This document shows, in pieces, positions 35,533 through 45,240 of a DNA stretch of 64,000 nt. A program made the position numbers and the translations under genes. Source of the stretch: an uncultured Alphaproteobacteria bacterium. Its GTDB lineage: Bacteria > Pseudomonadota > Alphaproteobacteria > SP197. The first letter of the stretch is position 1. Each line of letters starts with the position of its first letter. The DNA lies in the NCBI GenBank assembly GCA_958295695.1, contig OY282363.1, forward strand, positions 682,001 to 746,000, read 5' to 3'. Under the pieces are notes generated by a model. That model was given only the letters and a program-made list of their open reading frames with translations, searched no databases and was not told the origin of the DNA.

Positions 35533-35931
35533 ATGGCCGACATGCGCGAAAGGCCGCTGTCGCCCCACCTGCAGATCTACAGGCCGCAGATCACCTCGGT
35601 CCTGTCGATCGGCCACCGCGCGACGGGGATCGTGCTGTCGCTGGGCGCGGCGCTCCTCGTGCTGTGGCTGACGGCGGCGGCGGCCGGGCCGGACTGGTTC
35701 GACATCGCCCAGCGCTGCGCCGGGTCCTGGCCGGGTTACGCGCTCCTCTTCGTCTTCTCCGTCTGCCTCGTCTACCACCTGCTCAACGGCGTCCGGCACC
35801 TGTTCTGGGACGCGGGGCTCGGCTTCGAGCTGGAGACCGTCAGCCGCACCGGCTGGGCCGTCGTGGCCGGGACCGTGCTGTTGACGGCCGCGATCTGGCT
35901 CCTCGGCCTCGCGGTGGCGGAAGGCCCGTGA
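35533..35931 (+). CDS. sdhC: Succinate dehydrogenase cytochrome b556 subunit
   Basis: A 132-residue membrane anchor of complex II. It opens RPLSPHLQIYRPQITSVLSI and GHRATGIVLS, with the ubiquinone-site serine and arginine, and has three hydrophobic helices (about 30-50, 68-88, 106-126). The heme-ligand His lies in VYHLLNGVRHL. Start at the ATG giving MADMRERPLSP; a longer form from 35515 is less likely. The stop overlaps sdhD by four bases. Confidence 0.93.
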   Translation: MADMRERPLSPHLQIYRPQITSVLSIGHRATGIVLSLGAALLVLWLTAAAAGPDWFDIAQRCAGSWPGYALLFVFSVCLVYHLLNGVRHLFWDAGLGFELETVSRTGWAVVAGTVLLTAAIWLLGLAVAEGP

Positions 35932-36287
35932 CCGTGGAGCGCCGCGGGCTCGGATCCTCCCGGACCGGGACGTCCCACTGGTGGCGCCAGCGCCTGACCG
36001 CCATCGCGCTCGCGCCGCTGACGGTCTTCCTCGTCGGGCTGCTGCCGGTCCTGGCGGCGGCGACCCACGAGGAGTTCGTCGAGATCATGCGGATTCCGGT
36101 CACGCCCGTCGCGCTCGTGCTGCTCCTGGCCGCCGGCCTCTACCACATGAAGCTCGGCCTGCAGGTCGTGATCGAGGACTACGTGCACGGCGAGCCGGTC
36201 AAGGTGGGGCTGCGGATCGCGCTGACGCTCGCGACCTGCCTCCTGGCCGCGGCCGGGATCGTCTCCGTCGTCATGCTGGCGGCCTGA
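35928..36287 (+). CDS. sdhD: Succinate dehydrogenase membrane anchor subunit
   Basis: A 119-residue protein with three hydrophobic helices. The heme-ligand His is in [20 protein letters not shown], a family signature; [11 protein letters not shown] near the N-terminus is also typical. The GTG at 35928 overlaps the sdhC stop; a second GTG two codons later could also serve. It anchors SdhAB with SdhC and helps form the quinone site. Confidence 0.92.
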   Translation: MTVERRGLGSSRTGTSHWWRQRLTAIALAPLTVFLVGLLPVLAAATHEEFVEIMRIPVTPVALVLLLAAGLYHMKLGLQVVIEDYVHGEPVKVGLRIALTLATCLLAAAGIVSVVMLAA

Positions 36288-36306
36288 GCCGGAGGACCGT
36301 CGAGGC

Positions 36307-38103
36307 ATGGCCGCGTCTCCCGCCTACCCGATCGTCGATCACGCCTGCGACGTCGTCGTCGTGGGCGCCGGCGGCGCCGGTCTGCGCGCCACGCTGGGCC
36401 TGGCCGAGGCCGGGCTGAACACCGCCTGCGTCACCAAGGTCTTCCCGACCCGGAGCCATACCGTCGCGGCCCAGGGCGGCATCTCGGCCGCGCTCGGCAA
36501 CATGGGCGAGGACGACTGGCGCTACCACATGTACGACACCGTGAAGGGGGCCGACTGGCTGGGCGACCAGGACGCCATCGAATACATGTGCAAGGAGGCG
36601 CCTGCGGCCGTCATCGAGCTCGAGCACTACGGCGTGCCCTTCTCGCGCACGCCCGAGGGCAAGATCTACCAGCGCGCCTTCGGCGGCATGACCACCGGCT
36701 ACGGCAAGGGCGCGGCCCAGCGCACCTGCGCGGCGGCCGACCGCACGGGCCACGCCATCCTCCACACGCTCTACCAGCAGTCGCTGCGCCACCGGGCCCG
36801 GTTCTTCCTGGAGTATTTCGCTCTCGATCTCATCGTGGACGACGAGGGCGCCTGCCGCGGCGTGACGGCGTGGTGTCTGGAGGACGGCGCGATCCACCGC
36901 TTCGCCGCCCACATGACCATCCTGGCCACCGGCGGCTACGGGCGCTGCTACTTCTCGTGCACCTCGGCCCACACCTGCACGGGCGACGGCAACGGCATGG
37001 CGCTGCGCGCCGGCCTGCCGCTTCAGGACATGGAGTTCGTGCAGTTCCATCCCACCGGCGTCTACGGCGCCGGCGTGCTCATCACCGAGGGCGTGCGCGG
37101 CGAGGGCGGCTATCTCGTCAACTCGGAAGGCGAGCGCTTCATGGAGCGTTACGCGCCGTCGGCCAAGGACCTCGCGAGCCGGGACGTCGTCTCCCGCTCC
37201 ATGACCATGGAGATCCGCGAGGGGCGCGGCGTCGGCGAGGCGAGGGACCACATCTTCCTCAAACTCGACCACCTCGACCCGGAGATCATCGGCCAGCGTC
37301 TGCCGGGCATCTCGGAAAGCGCCAGGATCTTCGCCGGAGTCGACGTGACCAAGGCGCCGATTCCCGTGCTCCCCACGGTGCACTACAACATGGGCGGCGT
37401 CCCGACGAACCATCGCGGCGAGGTCGTGACCCCGCGCGACGGCGATCCCGACGCGGTGGTGCCGGGCCTGATGGCCTCGGGCGAGGCCGCCTGCGTCTCG
37501 GTCCACGGCGCGAACCGGCTGGGCTCGAACTCGCTGCTCGACCTCGTGGTCTTCGGCCGCGCCGCGGCGATCCGGGCGGCCGAGATCGTCGCGCCGGGGT
37601 CGGCCGCGCGCGCCCTGCCCAGGGACGCCGGCGAGGCGACGCTGGCGCGGCTCGACAGGCTGCGCCACGCCAAGGGGGGGACGCCGACCGCCGCCATCCG
37701 CGACGCCATGCAGCGCACCATGCAGTCCGACGCCGCCGTGTTCCGCACCCAGGAGGTCCTGGAAGAGGGCCGCCGCAAGATGGACGAGGTGTTCGCCAGC
37801 TTCGCCGACGTCCGGGTGGCCGACCGGTCGATGATCTGGAACACGGACCTTCTGGAGACCTGGGAGCTCGACAACCTGCTGCGCCAGGCCGTCGTCACCA
37901 TCGCCTGCGCGGAGAACCGGAAGGAAAGCCGCGGGGCCCACGCCCGCGAGGATTTCACCGAACGGGACGACGAGAACTGGATGAAGCATTCGATCTGCCG
38001 GCTCGACGAGGCCGGCAAGCCCGCGATCGGCTACCGGCCCGTCCACACGAACACGCTGACCGGCGAGGTCGATCCGATCCCGCCCAAGGCGCGGGTCTAC
38101 TGA
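36307..38103 (+). CDS. sdhA: Succinate dehydrogenase flavoprotein subunit
   Basis: A 598-residue flavoprotein that oxidises succinate to fumarate. The FAD-binding motif is [21 protein letters not shown]51 in [12 protein letters not shown] is the covalent FAD ligand; the active site includes [11 protein letters not shown] and the Arg in [20 protein letters not shown]. The C-terminus KHSICRL and the end KARVY are typical. Full length. It also closes the ethylmalonyl-CoA pathway, which yields succinyl-CoA and so succinate. Confidence 0.97.
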   Translation: MAASPAYPIVDHACDVVVVGAGGAGLRATLGLAEAGLNTACVTKVFPTRSHTVAAQGGISAALGNMGEDDWRYHMYDTVKGADWLGDQDAIEYMCKEAPAAVIELEHYGVPFSRTPEGKIYQRAFGGMTTGYGKGAAQRTCAAADRTGHAILHTLYQQSLRHRARFFLEYFALDLIVDDEGACRGVTAWCLEDGAIHRFAAHMTILATGGYGRCYFSCTSAHTCTGDGNGMALRAGLPLQDMEFVQFHPTGVYGAGVLITEGVRGEGGYLVNSEGERFMERYAPSAKDLASRDVVSRSMTMEIREGRGVGEARDHIFLKLDHLDPEIIGQRLPGISESARIFAGVDVTKAPIPVLPTVHYNMGGVPTNHRGEVVTPRDGDPDAVVPGLMASGEAACVSVHGANRLGSNSLLDLVVFGRAAAIRAAEIVAPGSAARALPRDAGEATLARLDRLRHAKGGTPTAAIRDAMQRTMQSDAAVFRTQEVLEEGRRKMDEVFASFADVRVADRSMIWNTDLLETWELDNLLRQAVVTIACAENRKESRGAHAREDFTERDDENWMKHSICRLDEAGKPAIGYRPVHTNTLTGEVDPIPPKARVY

Positions 38104-38115
38104 GGGAGACGCGCG

Positions 38116-38898
38116 ATGGCCGAATTCCGGCTGCCGAGAAACTCCAGGGTCCGCGACGGCAAGACGCATCCGGCGCCCGGGGGCGCCGGGCGGCGCGCGC
38201 GCTTCAGGGTCTACCGCTACGATCCGGACAGCGCCGGGACTCCGCGCCTCGACACCTACGAGATCGACCGCGACAGGTGTGGGCCGATGGTCCTCGACGC
38301 CCTCATCGAGATCAAGAACGAGATCGACGCGACGCTCACCTTCCGCCGCTCGTGCCGCGAGGGCATCTGCGGCTCCTGCGCGATGAACATCGACGGCGTC
38401 AACACGCTCGCCTGCACCATGCCGATCGACGACGTGAAGGGCGACGTGAGGGTCTATCCCCTGCCCCACATGGACGTGGTCAAGGACCTCGTGCCCGACC
38501 TCAGCGGGGCCTATGAGCAGCTCGCCTCCGTGAAGCCCTGGATGCGGGCGCGGGCGCCGGCCTCGCCCGGCGAGGAGCGTCCGCAGTCGCCCGAGGACCG
38601 GGAGAAGCTCGACGGGCTCTACGAGTGCATCCTGTGCTTCTGCTGCCAGACGAGTTGTCCGAGCTACTGGTGGAACGCGGACCGTTATCTCGGCCCGGCG
38701 GTGCTCCTGCAGGCCTACCGCTGGATCGTCGACAGCCGGGACGAGGCGACCGACGAACGCCTCGACGACCTCGAGGACCCGTTCAAGCTCTACCGCTGCC
38801 ACACCATCGTGAACTGCGCCAAGGCCTGCCCGAAGCGCCTGAACCCGGCCAGGGCCATCGCCGAGACCAAGAAACTGATGGTGCGCCGGCAAGGCTGA
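38116..38898 (+). CDS. sdhB: Succinate dehydrogenase iron-sulfur subunit
   Basis: A 260-residue subunit with three clusters: the [2Fe-2S] ligands in [16 protein letters not shown] and a later Cys in LACT, the [4Fe-4S] motif [11 protein letters not shown], and the [3Fe-4S] motif [17 protein letters not shown]. It carries electrons from SdhA to the quinone site. Last gene of sdhCDAB. Confidence 0.97.
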   Translation: MAEFRLPRNSRVRDGKTHPAPGGAGRRARFRVYRYDPDSAGTPRLDTYEIDRDRCGPMVLDALIEIKNEIDATLTFRRSCREGICGSCAMNIDGVNTLACTMPIDDVKGDVRVYPLPHMDVVKDLVPDLSGAYEQLASVKPWMRARAPASPGEERPQSPEDREKLDGLYECILCFCCQTSCPSYWWNADRYLGPAVLLQAYRWIVDSRDEATDERLDDLEDPFKLYRCHTIVNCAKACPKRLNPARAIAETKKLMVRRQG

Positions 38899-38915
38899 GG
38901 GCCCGGGGAGCGGCC

Positions 38916-39080
38916 CGTTCCATGGCGTCTTTGCCGCTCGCGGCGGCCGCCCTTCGAGACGCCGCCTCCGGCGGCCACCCGGGGCGGGGGAATTTCGGGT
39001 GGGGACAAAGCACGCATCCCCTCGTCCCGAGGCGCCTTGGACTTGTCGAAGAGCCTGTCCCGAGCCTGCCGAAGGGGACG
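38916..39080. repeat. Composite intergenic repeat (copy B) with partial hairpin element
   Basis: 38916-38950 is a shortened, inverted copy of the hairpin family (CCATGGCGTC ... GCCGCTCGCGGC). 38951-39013 matches 24011-24075, with the same ending GGGGACAAAGCAC. 39017-39080 contains the CCCTCGTCCCGAG family with an extra TTGTCGAAG segment. The region between sdhB and the MATE gene is fully explained by these elements. Confidence 0.65.
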
Positions 39081-39088
39081 GGCGCGCT

Positions 39089-40510
39089 CTATCCCCGCGG
39101 GGCGTTCCGCGCGGGCGGGAACGGCGTCGGGCCGCGGCGCCAGCGCCGCGCCATCAGCACGCCGGTGACCATGTAGCCCGCGCCCAGGCCCCACCACAGG
39201 CCCACGGGCCCGACGCCCCAGGAGAACGCCAGCGCCAGGCCCAGCGGCACGGCGACCAGCCAGGCGCCGGCGGAGGAGATCCACATCGGGACCCAGGTGT
39301 CGTGGCGGCCCCGCAGGGCCCGCGTCGCGGCGATGTGGACCGCCTCGAACACGATGAGCGGGGCGGCGACGGTCGCGAGCGGCGCGATCAGCGACCGGGC
39401 GTCGGCGTTCGCGGGGTCGTCGATGGCGAGGAAGATCGAGGCCGCGTCGAGCGGCGCGGCGAGCATCAGGACGGCGACGACGGCGGCCGTCGCGGTGGCG
39501 GCGGCGATGGCGACCCAGCCGGCCCGCAGCATGGCGGCGGGCCGTCGCGCGCCCATCTCCTGGCTCACGCGGACGATCCCGGCGTGCGCGATGGCGATGA
39601 CCAGCGTGGTCGACAGGCCCGCGATGCTGGCGACGACGTGGTGCGCGGCCAGCGCCGCCGCGCCGAACGCCCCCATGGCGATCTTGAGCGCCTGGTAGGA
39701 CGCGCCCTCGACCACGCGCACGCCCGCCACCGGCAGGCCGAGGCGCGCGATCCGGCGCCAGACGCCGGCGTCCATGGCGAAGAAGTCGTCGAAGGGGCGG
39801 AAGCGCGCCACGGGCCGCCAGCAGGCGACCGCCGCGGCCAGCGCGCCGAGTCCGAGCCAGGTCGTGACCACGGTCGCCCAGGCGGCGCCGGCGACGCCCA
39901 TGGCGTCGATCCCCCATCCGCCGAACACGAACCACCAGGTCAGCGCGGCGTTGAACGGCAGCGAGACGGCGGAGACGAGGGTCACGAGGCCGGGCCGCGA
40001 GAGCGCCGTCGCGAGGCCGCGCAGGGCGGTGAACCAGAGCACGGCCGGCGCCGACCACAGGACGGCCATGACGTAGGATTCGCCGTGGCGCAGGACCTCG
40101 GGCTCCTGGCCGGTCGGCGCGAGCAGGTCCGGCGTGACGGCCGCGAGCAGCATGACCGGCGGGCAGAGCAGCGCGCCCAGCATGACGCCGTGCCGGAAGG
40201 CGCGCCGGACGCCCGCCGTGTCGCCCGCGCCATAGGCGTTGCCGATCAGGACGCCCGCGATCGACAGCAGGGCGAAGCAGACGAAGAGCGTCTCCCAGAA
40301 CAGCCCGCCCAGGAGGCCGACGGCGGCGAACGGCGCGGCGCCCAGGCGTCCCACGATGATCGCGTCGGTGTACCACATGCCCAGTTCCACCAGGAACGTG
40401 GCGACGATGGGGACCGCGACCCGGCGGTGCAGGCGCAGCTCGTCCGACAGGCTCTCGGCGACCTCCGCGCGCTCGCCCGCGGACGGCGCGGCGGCGGCGG
40501 GAGGCGTCAC
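39089..40510 (-). CDS. MATE-family multidrug/metabolite efflux protein
   Basis: A 473-residue inner-membrane transporter with about twelve hydrophobic helices. The N-terminal half has LGMWYTDAIIVGRLGAAPFA and IGNAYGAGDTAGVRRAF; the second half has AHHVVASIAGLSTTLV and RVSQEMGARRPAAMLRAG, the repeated MATE pattern. It would export organic cations or metabolites with Na+ or H+ coupling. The GTG start overlaps the stop of the Rieske gene (GTGA), so the two are one unit; the transporter may export the oxygenase product or its toxic substrate. Confidence 0.87.
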   Translation of the reverse strand: MTPPAAAAPSAGERAEVAESLSDELRLHRRVAVPIVATFLVELGMWYTDAIIVGRLGAAPFAAVGLLGGLFWETLFVCFALLSIAGVLIGNAYGAGDTAGVRRAFRHGVMLGALLCPPVMLLAAVTPDLLAPTGQEPEVLRHGESYVMAVLWSAPAVLWFTALRGLATALSRPGLVTLVSAVSLPFNAALTWWFVFGGWGIDAMGVAGAAWATVVTTWLGLGALAAAVACWRPVARFRPFDDFFAMDAGVWRRIARLGLPVAGVRVVEGASYQALKIAMGAFGAAALAAHHVVASIAGLSTTLVIAIAHAGIVRVSQEMGARRPAAMLRAGWVAIAAATATAAVVAVLMLAAPLDAASIFLAIDDPANADARSLIAPLATVAAPLIVFEAVHIAATRALRGRHDTWVPMWISSAGAWLVAVPLGLALAFSWGVGPVGLWWGLGAGYMVTGVLMARRWRRGPTPFPPARNAPRG

Positions 40511-41721
40511 TCGGCGGCGAGCGGGAGGGCGGGTCCCTCCAGCGGGACGTGGTCGAGGATGTTGGCCTGGAACCAGGTGAGCGAGGTCTCGCCCCGGTCG
40601 GCCAGCTCGCCCGTCCTCATGAGGGGGTGGCGGAACGCCTTCTGCTGCTGCTCCACGACCCACATGTCCTCGATCTGGAAATCGAGGGACTCCATGGCGT
40701 GGCAGCCCAGCTCCGCGATCGAGATGTAGCGCCGGCCGTCCTTCATGATGTGGCCGTGGCCGGAGGTGCCGCTGGGCCGCGCGCGCTTCCGGCCCGCGTC
40801 CCCGGCCTCGCGGGGCGCCATCCAGGTGCGCAGCTCGAGATGGCACCGCTCGGGCTCCACGGGCGCGATCGTATAGGCCGAGAAGAAGATCGAGGACGAG
40901 AGCACGCCCGAGTTCGGGAAGAACTGCCAGACCGCGGGATGGCGTCCCGAGACGTCGACCCCGGGGATCGGCGCGTAGTGGCTGTCGCGGCGCGACTCGT
41001 TCTCGCCCTGGCCGATGAAGACCCAGTGGCGTCCGACGGCGTCCCAGTCCTGGTCCTCGATGTCCGGGCCCATGAGCGTCCTGTCGTGCAGGTAGCTCAG
41101 GTGGTAGCCGTCCATGGCGTTCTCGCAGAACGTCTTCCAGTTGCCGAGGATGTCGTAGCGCACGGGCCGCTTCTCCGAGAGCCCCTCGAGGGAATGCGGC
41201 CACATGTGGGTCTTCCGCATCGAGCCCAGCCAGGTCTCGAAGTCGTCCTCGGGCGTCTCTCGCGGGTTGACGAAGATCAGGTCGCCGATCCGGCCAACGC
41301 CGCCCCGGTGCAGCGGCCAGTCCTCCAGCCTGAGGTCGGCGAAGGCGAGCGCCTTCTTCGGCAGGCCGCGCAGGGCGCCGTCCTCGGGACTGTAGGTCCA
41401 GGCGTGGTAGGGGCAGACGACGCCGTGGCGGCAGTTGCCGGACGCGCCGTCCTCGTAGATCTGGGTGCCCCGGTGCCGGCAGGTGTTGTGGAAGGCGTTG
41501 AGGCCGCCGTCCTTCGCGCGCACCACGATCATGGCGTAACGGTTGACCTGGACGGCCTTGTAGTCGCCCGGCTCCGGCAGGTCCTGGGCGACGCAGGCGA
41601 AGGTCCAGGCCCGGCTGAACAGTTCCGCGTGCTCGCGCTCGAACCATTCGGGCGAGAAGTAGCACTCCTTCGGCAGGAGCTGCCGGGCGCGCCGGGGCTT
41701 GGGCGGGATGGGACGGGGCAT
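40507..41721 (-). CDS. Rieske non-heme iron oxygenase, alpha subunit
   Basis: A 404-residue ring-hydroxylating oxygenase. The Rieske motif is C81-x-H83 (CRHRGTQ) and C103-x2-H106 (CPYHAW); the catalytic iron site follows NWKTFCENAMDGYH with H207-x4-H212. It is the longest of the three Rieske enzymes here and the only one translationally coupled to a transporter. The substrate is unknown; a short proline- and arginine-rich N-terminus precedes the family domain. No reductase gene is adjacent. Confidence 0.87.
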   Translation of the reverse strand: MPRPIPPKPRRARQLLPKECYFSPEWFEREHAELFSRAWTFACVAQDLPEPGDYKAVQVNRYAMIVVRAKDGGLNAFHNTCRHRGTQIYEDGASGNCRHGVVCPYHAWTYSPEDGALRGLPKKALAFADLRLEDWPLHRGGVGRIGDLIFVNPRETPEDDFETWLGSMRKTHMWPHSLEGLSEKRPVRYDILGNWKTFCENAMDGYHLSYLHDRTLMGPDIEDQDWDAVGRHWVFIGQGENESRRDSHYAPIPGVDVSGRHPAVWQFFPNSGVLSSSIFFSAYTIAPVEPERCHLELRTWMAPREAGDAGRKRARPSGTSGHGHIMKDGRRYISIAELGCHAMESLDFQIEDMWVVEQQQKAFRHPLMRTGELADRGETSLTWFQANILDHVPLEGPALPLAAE

Positions 41722-42051
41722 GGCGCCGCTCCTGGGCTTGCGGGTCGTCGGCCCAGTCTACGCCGGCGGACGCCCCCGGATCGAGTCCCGACCGTCCGGC
41801 CGGATGGAAACGGGGAGGACGCCATGACGGTCTCGGGGACAAGCCGGACCGCGTCCCCGTGCCGACCGGTCGTCGGCGCGGCGGCCGGCAAGAGGAAGCC
41901 GCCCGTTCGATCCGCCGTTTGGCCGTTCCGCCGAGCCGCGGATCGATCCGCTCGCCTCCGGCTGTGTCCGCGAGGGTCGCGATCGTATCCTCCCTCTTCG
42001 CGGGCGCGGATATGCGGGTCATTCCGGCGCCTGTCGCAAGGACGCGGCGCC
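41722..42051. other. Intergenic region without a supported gene
   Basis: The 330 bases between the third Rieske gene and the divergent ureohydrolase hold no recognisable gene, RNA or repeat. An open frame from 41824 reads basic, serine- and proline-rich sequence without family features and is probably chance. Confidence 0.5.
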
Positions 42052-43134
42052 CTACGCGGGGTCGTGGCCCCTCCCGAGCTTGCGCAGGGCGAGGCCGGCG
42101 GCGAGATAGACGACGATGTAGACGATCGTGCGGTAGACGGCGGCCGAGCCCGGCGGGATGCAGATGAAGCTGAAGCCGGTCAGCCCCCTGCGTCCGATCT
42201 CGTGCGCGATGCGGATGATCTCGTAGTCGGTCAGGGCGACGGGTTCGACCAGTTCGCCCAGGATGTCGCCCGGCGCGGGGCCGGCGCCGCCGATCACGTC
42301 CATGTCGAAGTGGGCGTAGACGCCCTTCGTGCCGTCCCAGGCGCGGTCGAGCGCCTCCACGCAGCCCTCGACGCCGAGGCCGGAGCGCAGTTCCCACGAG
42401 CTGATGAAGCGCGCGCCCTCGTCGAGGTAGCGGCGCACGACCGCCTTGTCCTCCAGCATGCCGCGCTCGCCGATCTCGACGAGGTGGCGGGGGTGCATGT
42501 TGTCGAGGAACTCGTACATCTTGTGCTTCCACGAGGACGCGCCGGCGATGCGCGGATCGCCCGTCAGGGCGTCGAGCGGCTGGGCGTCCCAGTGGGTGTC
42601 GAGGCTGACGCAGCCCACCGGGCCGTCCGTGTTCTCCGCGCACGCCTTGGCGATGGCGAAGCTGCCGCAGGGGCTGTTCTGGCCGATCACCACCGGCGTC
42701 GCGCCGGCCCGGATCGCGTCGTTGCACTTGGCCTCCACGGCCGCCTGGGCCTCCAGGATCAGTTCGGGCGTCTGGCTCTCCATGACCTCGGGCGGGATGT
42801 CGGCGTCGCCGTAGTCGACCATCCTGATGTGCTCGAAGACGTCGAGGTCGAAGTCCTGGACGTAGCCGCCGGGGTAACGCGCCGACTGCTGGCGCACCCG
42901 CTTGGGCGCCTCGATCCAGTCCTCCATCGGCACGCCCGCGTAGAGGCCGTCCCGGGCCGCGACATAGGGCGCGCCGATGATCGCCACGTCCGCGCCCTCG
43001 AGGTCGGCGGGCCCGGCGGCGACCGGCCGCGACATGAAGCTCGGCGTCTCCGGCGCGATCAGTGGAAACTCGCGGCCCGCCGCGAAGCTCGTCGTCGCGA
43101 AGGTGTCCCAGTCGGGATAGTCGAACGCGCCCAT
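42052..43134 (-). CDS. Divergent arginase/agmatinase-fold protein
   Basis: A 360-residue member of the ureohydrolase fold with altered metal motifs. Where the family has GGDHS it has GQNSP (residues 151-155), so the first metal-ligand His is Asn153. The second motif is kept as SLDTHWDA (D179, H181, D183). The third is HFDMDVIGGAG (D277, D279), lacking the final aspartate. One metal site is therefore probably lost or remodelled. A hydrophobic helix precedes the C-terminus (VYRTIVYIVVYLAAGLAL), so the protein may associate with membrane. Function unknown: it may be a non-canonical hydrolase or binding protein. Confidence 0.72.
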   Translation of the reverse strand: MGAFDYPDWDTFATTSFAAGREFPLIAPETPSFMSRPVAAGPADLEGADVAIIGAPYVAARDGLYAGVPMEDWIEAPKRVRQQSARYPGGYVQDFDLDVFEHIRMVDYGDADIPPEVMESQTPELILEAQAAVEAKCNDAIRAGATPVVIGQNSPCGSFAIAKACAENTDGPVGCVSLDTHWDAQPLDALTGDPRIAGASSWKHKMYEFLDNMHPRHLVEIGERGMLEDKAVVRRYLDEGARFISSWELRSGLGVEGCVEALDRAWDGTKGVYAHFDMDVIGGAGPAPGDILGELVEPVALTDYEIIRIAHEIGRRGLTGFSFICIPPGSAAVYRTIVYIVVYLAAGLALRKLGRGHDPA

Positions 43135-43233
43135 GTCATCCTCCCGGTGCTCGCCGGCCCGAGTGTTCCAGAGGATCCGGCCCCGGGCGAGTCCCCGCGC
43201 GGCCCTTCCGGCCCGAACCCATCCCCTGCCGCG

Positions 43234-43269
43234 CCCTCATCGCGGGTCGGGTTTCACGCATAGGCAGGT
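43234..43269. repeat. 36-bp direct repeat, left copy
   Basis: CCCTCATCGCGGGTCGGGTT continuing to GGCAGGT. It matches 45241-45276 at 33 of 36 bases in the same orientation. The two copies flank the ankyrin-MORN gene on a segment of about 2 kb. Confidence 0.75.
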
Positions 43270-43329
43270 TTGACGAGAGCTCGCGGATTCTGGAATATTG
43301 GCGCGTTCCACTGGCGCGGGAGGCGATCC

Positions 43330-45108
43330 ATGGGCTTTTCGTCGAGACGTCTGCCGGCCTTCGCGGCCGCCGCGCCGCTGGCCGTCCTGCTCGCCTTCGT
43401 CCCCGCGGGCGCGCGGGGCGCGGGCGATGAAGATCTGCGGAACGCCTCCGGGAATGACGCCAACCTGCACATCGTCCGCCAGCTCCTCGAGCGGGGAGCC
43501 GACCCGAACGCTCCCGACACCCTGGGCCGGACCGCGGTGCACCGGGCGGCGGACGGCGGGGCGGCGCGGACCCTCGAGACGCTGCTCGCCAACGGCGGCG
43601 GGGCCGACGCGAGGGACGATGACGGCAACACGCCGCTCCACTGGGCCGCTTCGATCCGGGACACGACCAAGGTCCTCGAGGGGAAGTCCGTGGCGTCCCT
43701 GCGTGTGCTGCTCGAGGGCGGCGCGGACCCGAACGTCGCCAATCGGGACGGCGATACCCCGTTGCACGTCGCGGCGCGCGACCATGGCGGGTCCCCGGGT
43801 CTCGAGCTCCTGTTGCGCGCCGGGGCGGACCCGAACGAGGCCAACCGGTGGGGCAACACGCCGCTTCACGCCGCCGTCGGTCCCCACGGCCGCCAGTCGG
43901 CGGAGGCGGTCCGGGCGTTGACCGACGCGGGCGCGGACCCGGAGGCGGTCAACCGCGACGGCCTGACCCCGCTGCTGTTCTTCGCGCGGAACGGCACCAA
44001 CACGGGGGAGATCGCCGCGTTGCTGCTGCGGGCCGGGGCCGATCCGGACCGCAAGGCCCCGAACGGCGACACGCCCTTGCACATCGCCGTCGACAAGGCC
44101 CCGAGCTCCGGCGAGGCGGAAGTGGTGGACGCGCTGCTGGCCGGGGGCGCGGACCCGTGCGTCAAGGACGCAAGGGGCTTCATCCCCTACAACGTAGCCA
44201 GGGAGGGCGGCTGGTCCCATCGGGCGCTCGACCGGGCGCACGGATACGACCGCGCGTGCGACCTGAAGGAACAGGCGCGAGACGCGGTCGCGGACGCGCG
44301 GGCGGGCGAGGAGGCGCTGGGCCTCACCCGCGACCAGCGGCGGCGGGTGCAGGAAGGGCTCGCGGCGGAGGGCTTCGACCCCGGCCCGGCGGACGGCTCG
44401 TTCGGCCCGCGCACGCGCGGCGCCATCGGCGGCTGGCAGGAGGCCCGGAACGACGCCGCGACGGGTTACCTGGACGAAGGGCAGGCGCGGGCGCTGCTTG
44501 GGGGCGGGGCGGAAGCCGCGCCTCCGGCGGACCTGCCGGAGTGCGTGGATGCTGGAGACCACCGACATTGCCTGGTCGAGATCGATAACCGGCCGGGCTG
44601 CCACGTATACGGACATGTAGAAGTCGGCGCACACGAATACGAATGGTCCGGCGGCTGCGAGGACGGCTTGGCGCACGGGAAGGGGACCCTGTCCGACGCC
44701 TCCGGTGACGAAGGGACCGGAACGCTGAGTCGCGGCCATAGGCATGGCCATTGGGTCGAGCGCTTCGCCGATGGGACGGTCGGGGAAGGCCCCTACGTCG
44801 ACGGGGAGCGGCATGGCCATTGGGTCGTGCGCTTCGCCGATGGGGCGGTCGAGGAAGGCCCCCTCGTCGACGGGGTGAGGCATGGCCATTGGGTCGAGCG
44901 CTTCGCCGATGGGCGGGTCGCGGAAGGCCCCTACGTCGACGGGAAGCTGCATGGCCATTGGGTCGGGCGCGACGCCGATGGGGATGTCTACGAAGGCCCC
45001 TTCGTCGACGGGAAGAAGCATGGCCAGTGGGTCTTGCGCTACGCCGATGGGAGCTGCTCCATGTATGAACACGTCGAGGACGAGCTGGTGTCTTCCGGGT
45101 CTTGTTGA
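43330..45108 (+). CDS. Exported ankyrin / peptidoglycan-binding / MORN repeat protein
   Basis: A 592-residue protein. Residues 1-30 are a signal peptide (RRLPAFAAAAPLAVLLAFVP, cut near ARGAG). Six or so ankyrin repeats follow (about 40-300): LLERGADPN, DGNTPLHWAA, LLEGGADPNVANRDGDTPLH and others. About 330-390 is a PG_binding_1-like module, LTRDQRRRVQEGLAAEGFDP then DGSFGPRTRGAIGGWQ. From about 420 to 575 are MORN-type repeats, five of them 23 residues long (HGHWVERFADG... EGPYVDG). The ATG at 43330 with GGGAGGCG upstream gives the signal peptide; an earlier TTG does not. Probable envelope protein involved in binding; no enzyme motif seen. Confidence 0.8.
   Translation: MGFSSRRLPAFAAAAPLAVLLAFVPAGARGAGDEDLRNASGNDANLHIVRQLLERGADPNAPDTLGRTAVHRAADGGAARTLETLLANGGGADARDDDGNTPLHWAASIRDTTKVLEGKSVASLRVLLEGGADPNVANRDGDTPLHVAARDHGGSPGLELLLRAGADPNEANRWGNTPLHAAVGPHGRQSAEAVRALTDAGADPEAVNRDGLTPLLFFARNGTNTGEIAALLLRAGADPDRKAPNGDTPLHIAVDKAPSSGEAEVVDALLAGGADPCVKDARGFIPYNVAREGGWSHRALDRAHGYDRACDLKEQARDAVADARAGEEALGLTRDQRRRVQEGLAAEGFDPGPADGSFGPRTRGAIGGWQEARNDAATGYLDEGQARALLGGGAEAAPPADLPECVDAGDHRHCLVEIDNRPGCHVYGHVEVGAHEYEWSGGCEDGLAHGKGTLSDASGDEGTGTLSRGHRHGHWVERFADGTVGEGPYVDGERHGHWVVRFADGAVEEGPLVDGVRHGHWVERFADGRVAEGPYVDGKLHGHWVGRDADGDVYEGPFVDGKKHGQWVLRYADGSCSMYEHVEDELVSSGSC
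44743..45051 (+). repeat. 69-bp tandem repeat inside the MORN region
   Basis: CATGGCCATTGG recurs at 44743, 44812, 44881, 44950 and (as CATGGCCAGTGG) 45019, exactly 69 bases apart, giving five copies, the last partial. Each encodes a 23-residue MORN unit. DNA conservation is high even at third positions, so the repeats arose by recent duplication and could vary in number. Confidence 0.92.
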
Positions 45109-45240
45109 AAAGCGCCGGGCAAGAGGCGCGCCTGATGGAGGTGCGCCGCCGCTTGTAAGCCCGACGCCTGCTGACCGCCCTCGGGCCACCGTCGGGAGTC
45201 GCCGCGATCGCCGCCCGCGGAGCGGCCTATCCCCGCGGAA

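Noticed and set aside
36271..38892. An 873-codon frame antisense to sdhA and sdhB
   Set aside because: Its length comes from codon bias of the sense genes; composition is atypical for a protein.
41824..42051. Possible small gene in the gap before the divergent ureohydrolase
   Set aside because: Basic, low-complexity sequence without a convincing start signal or family.
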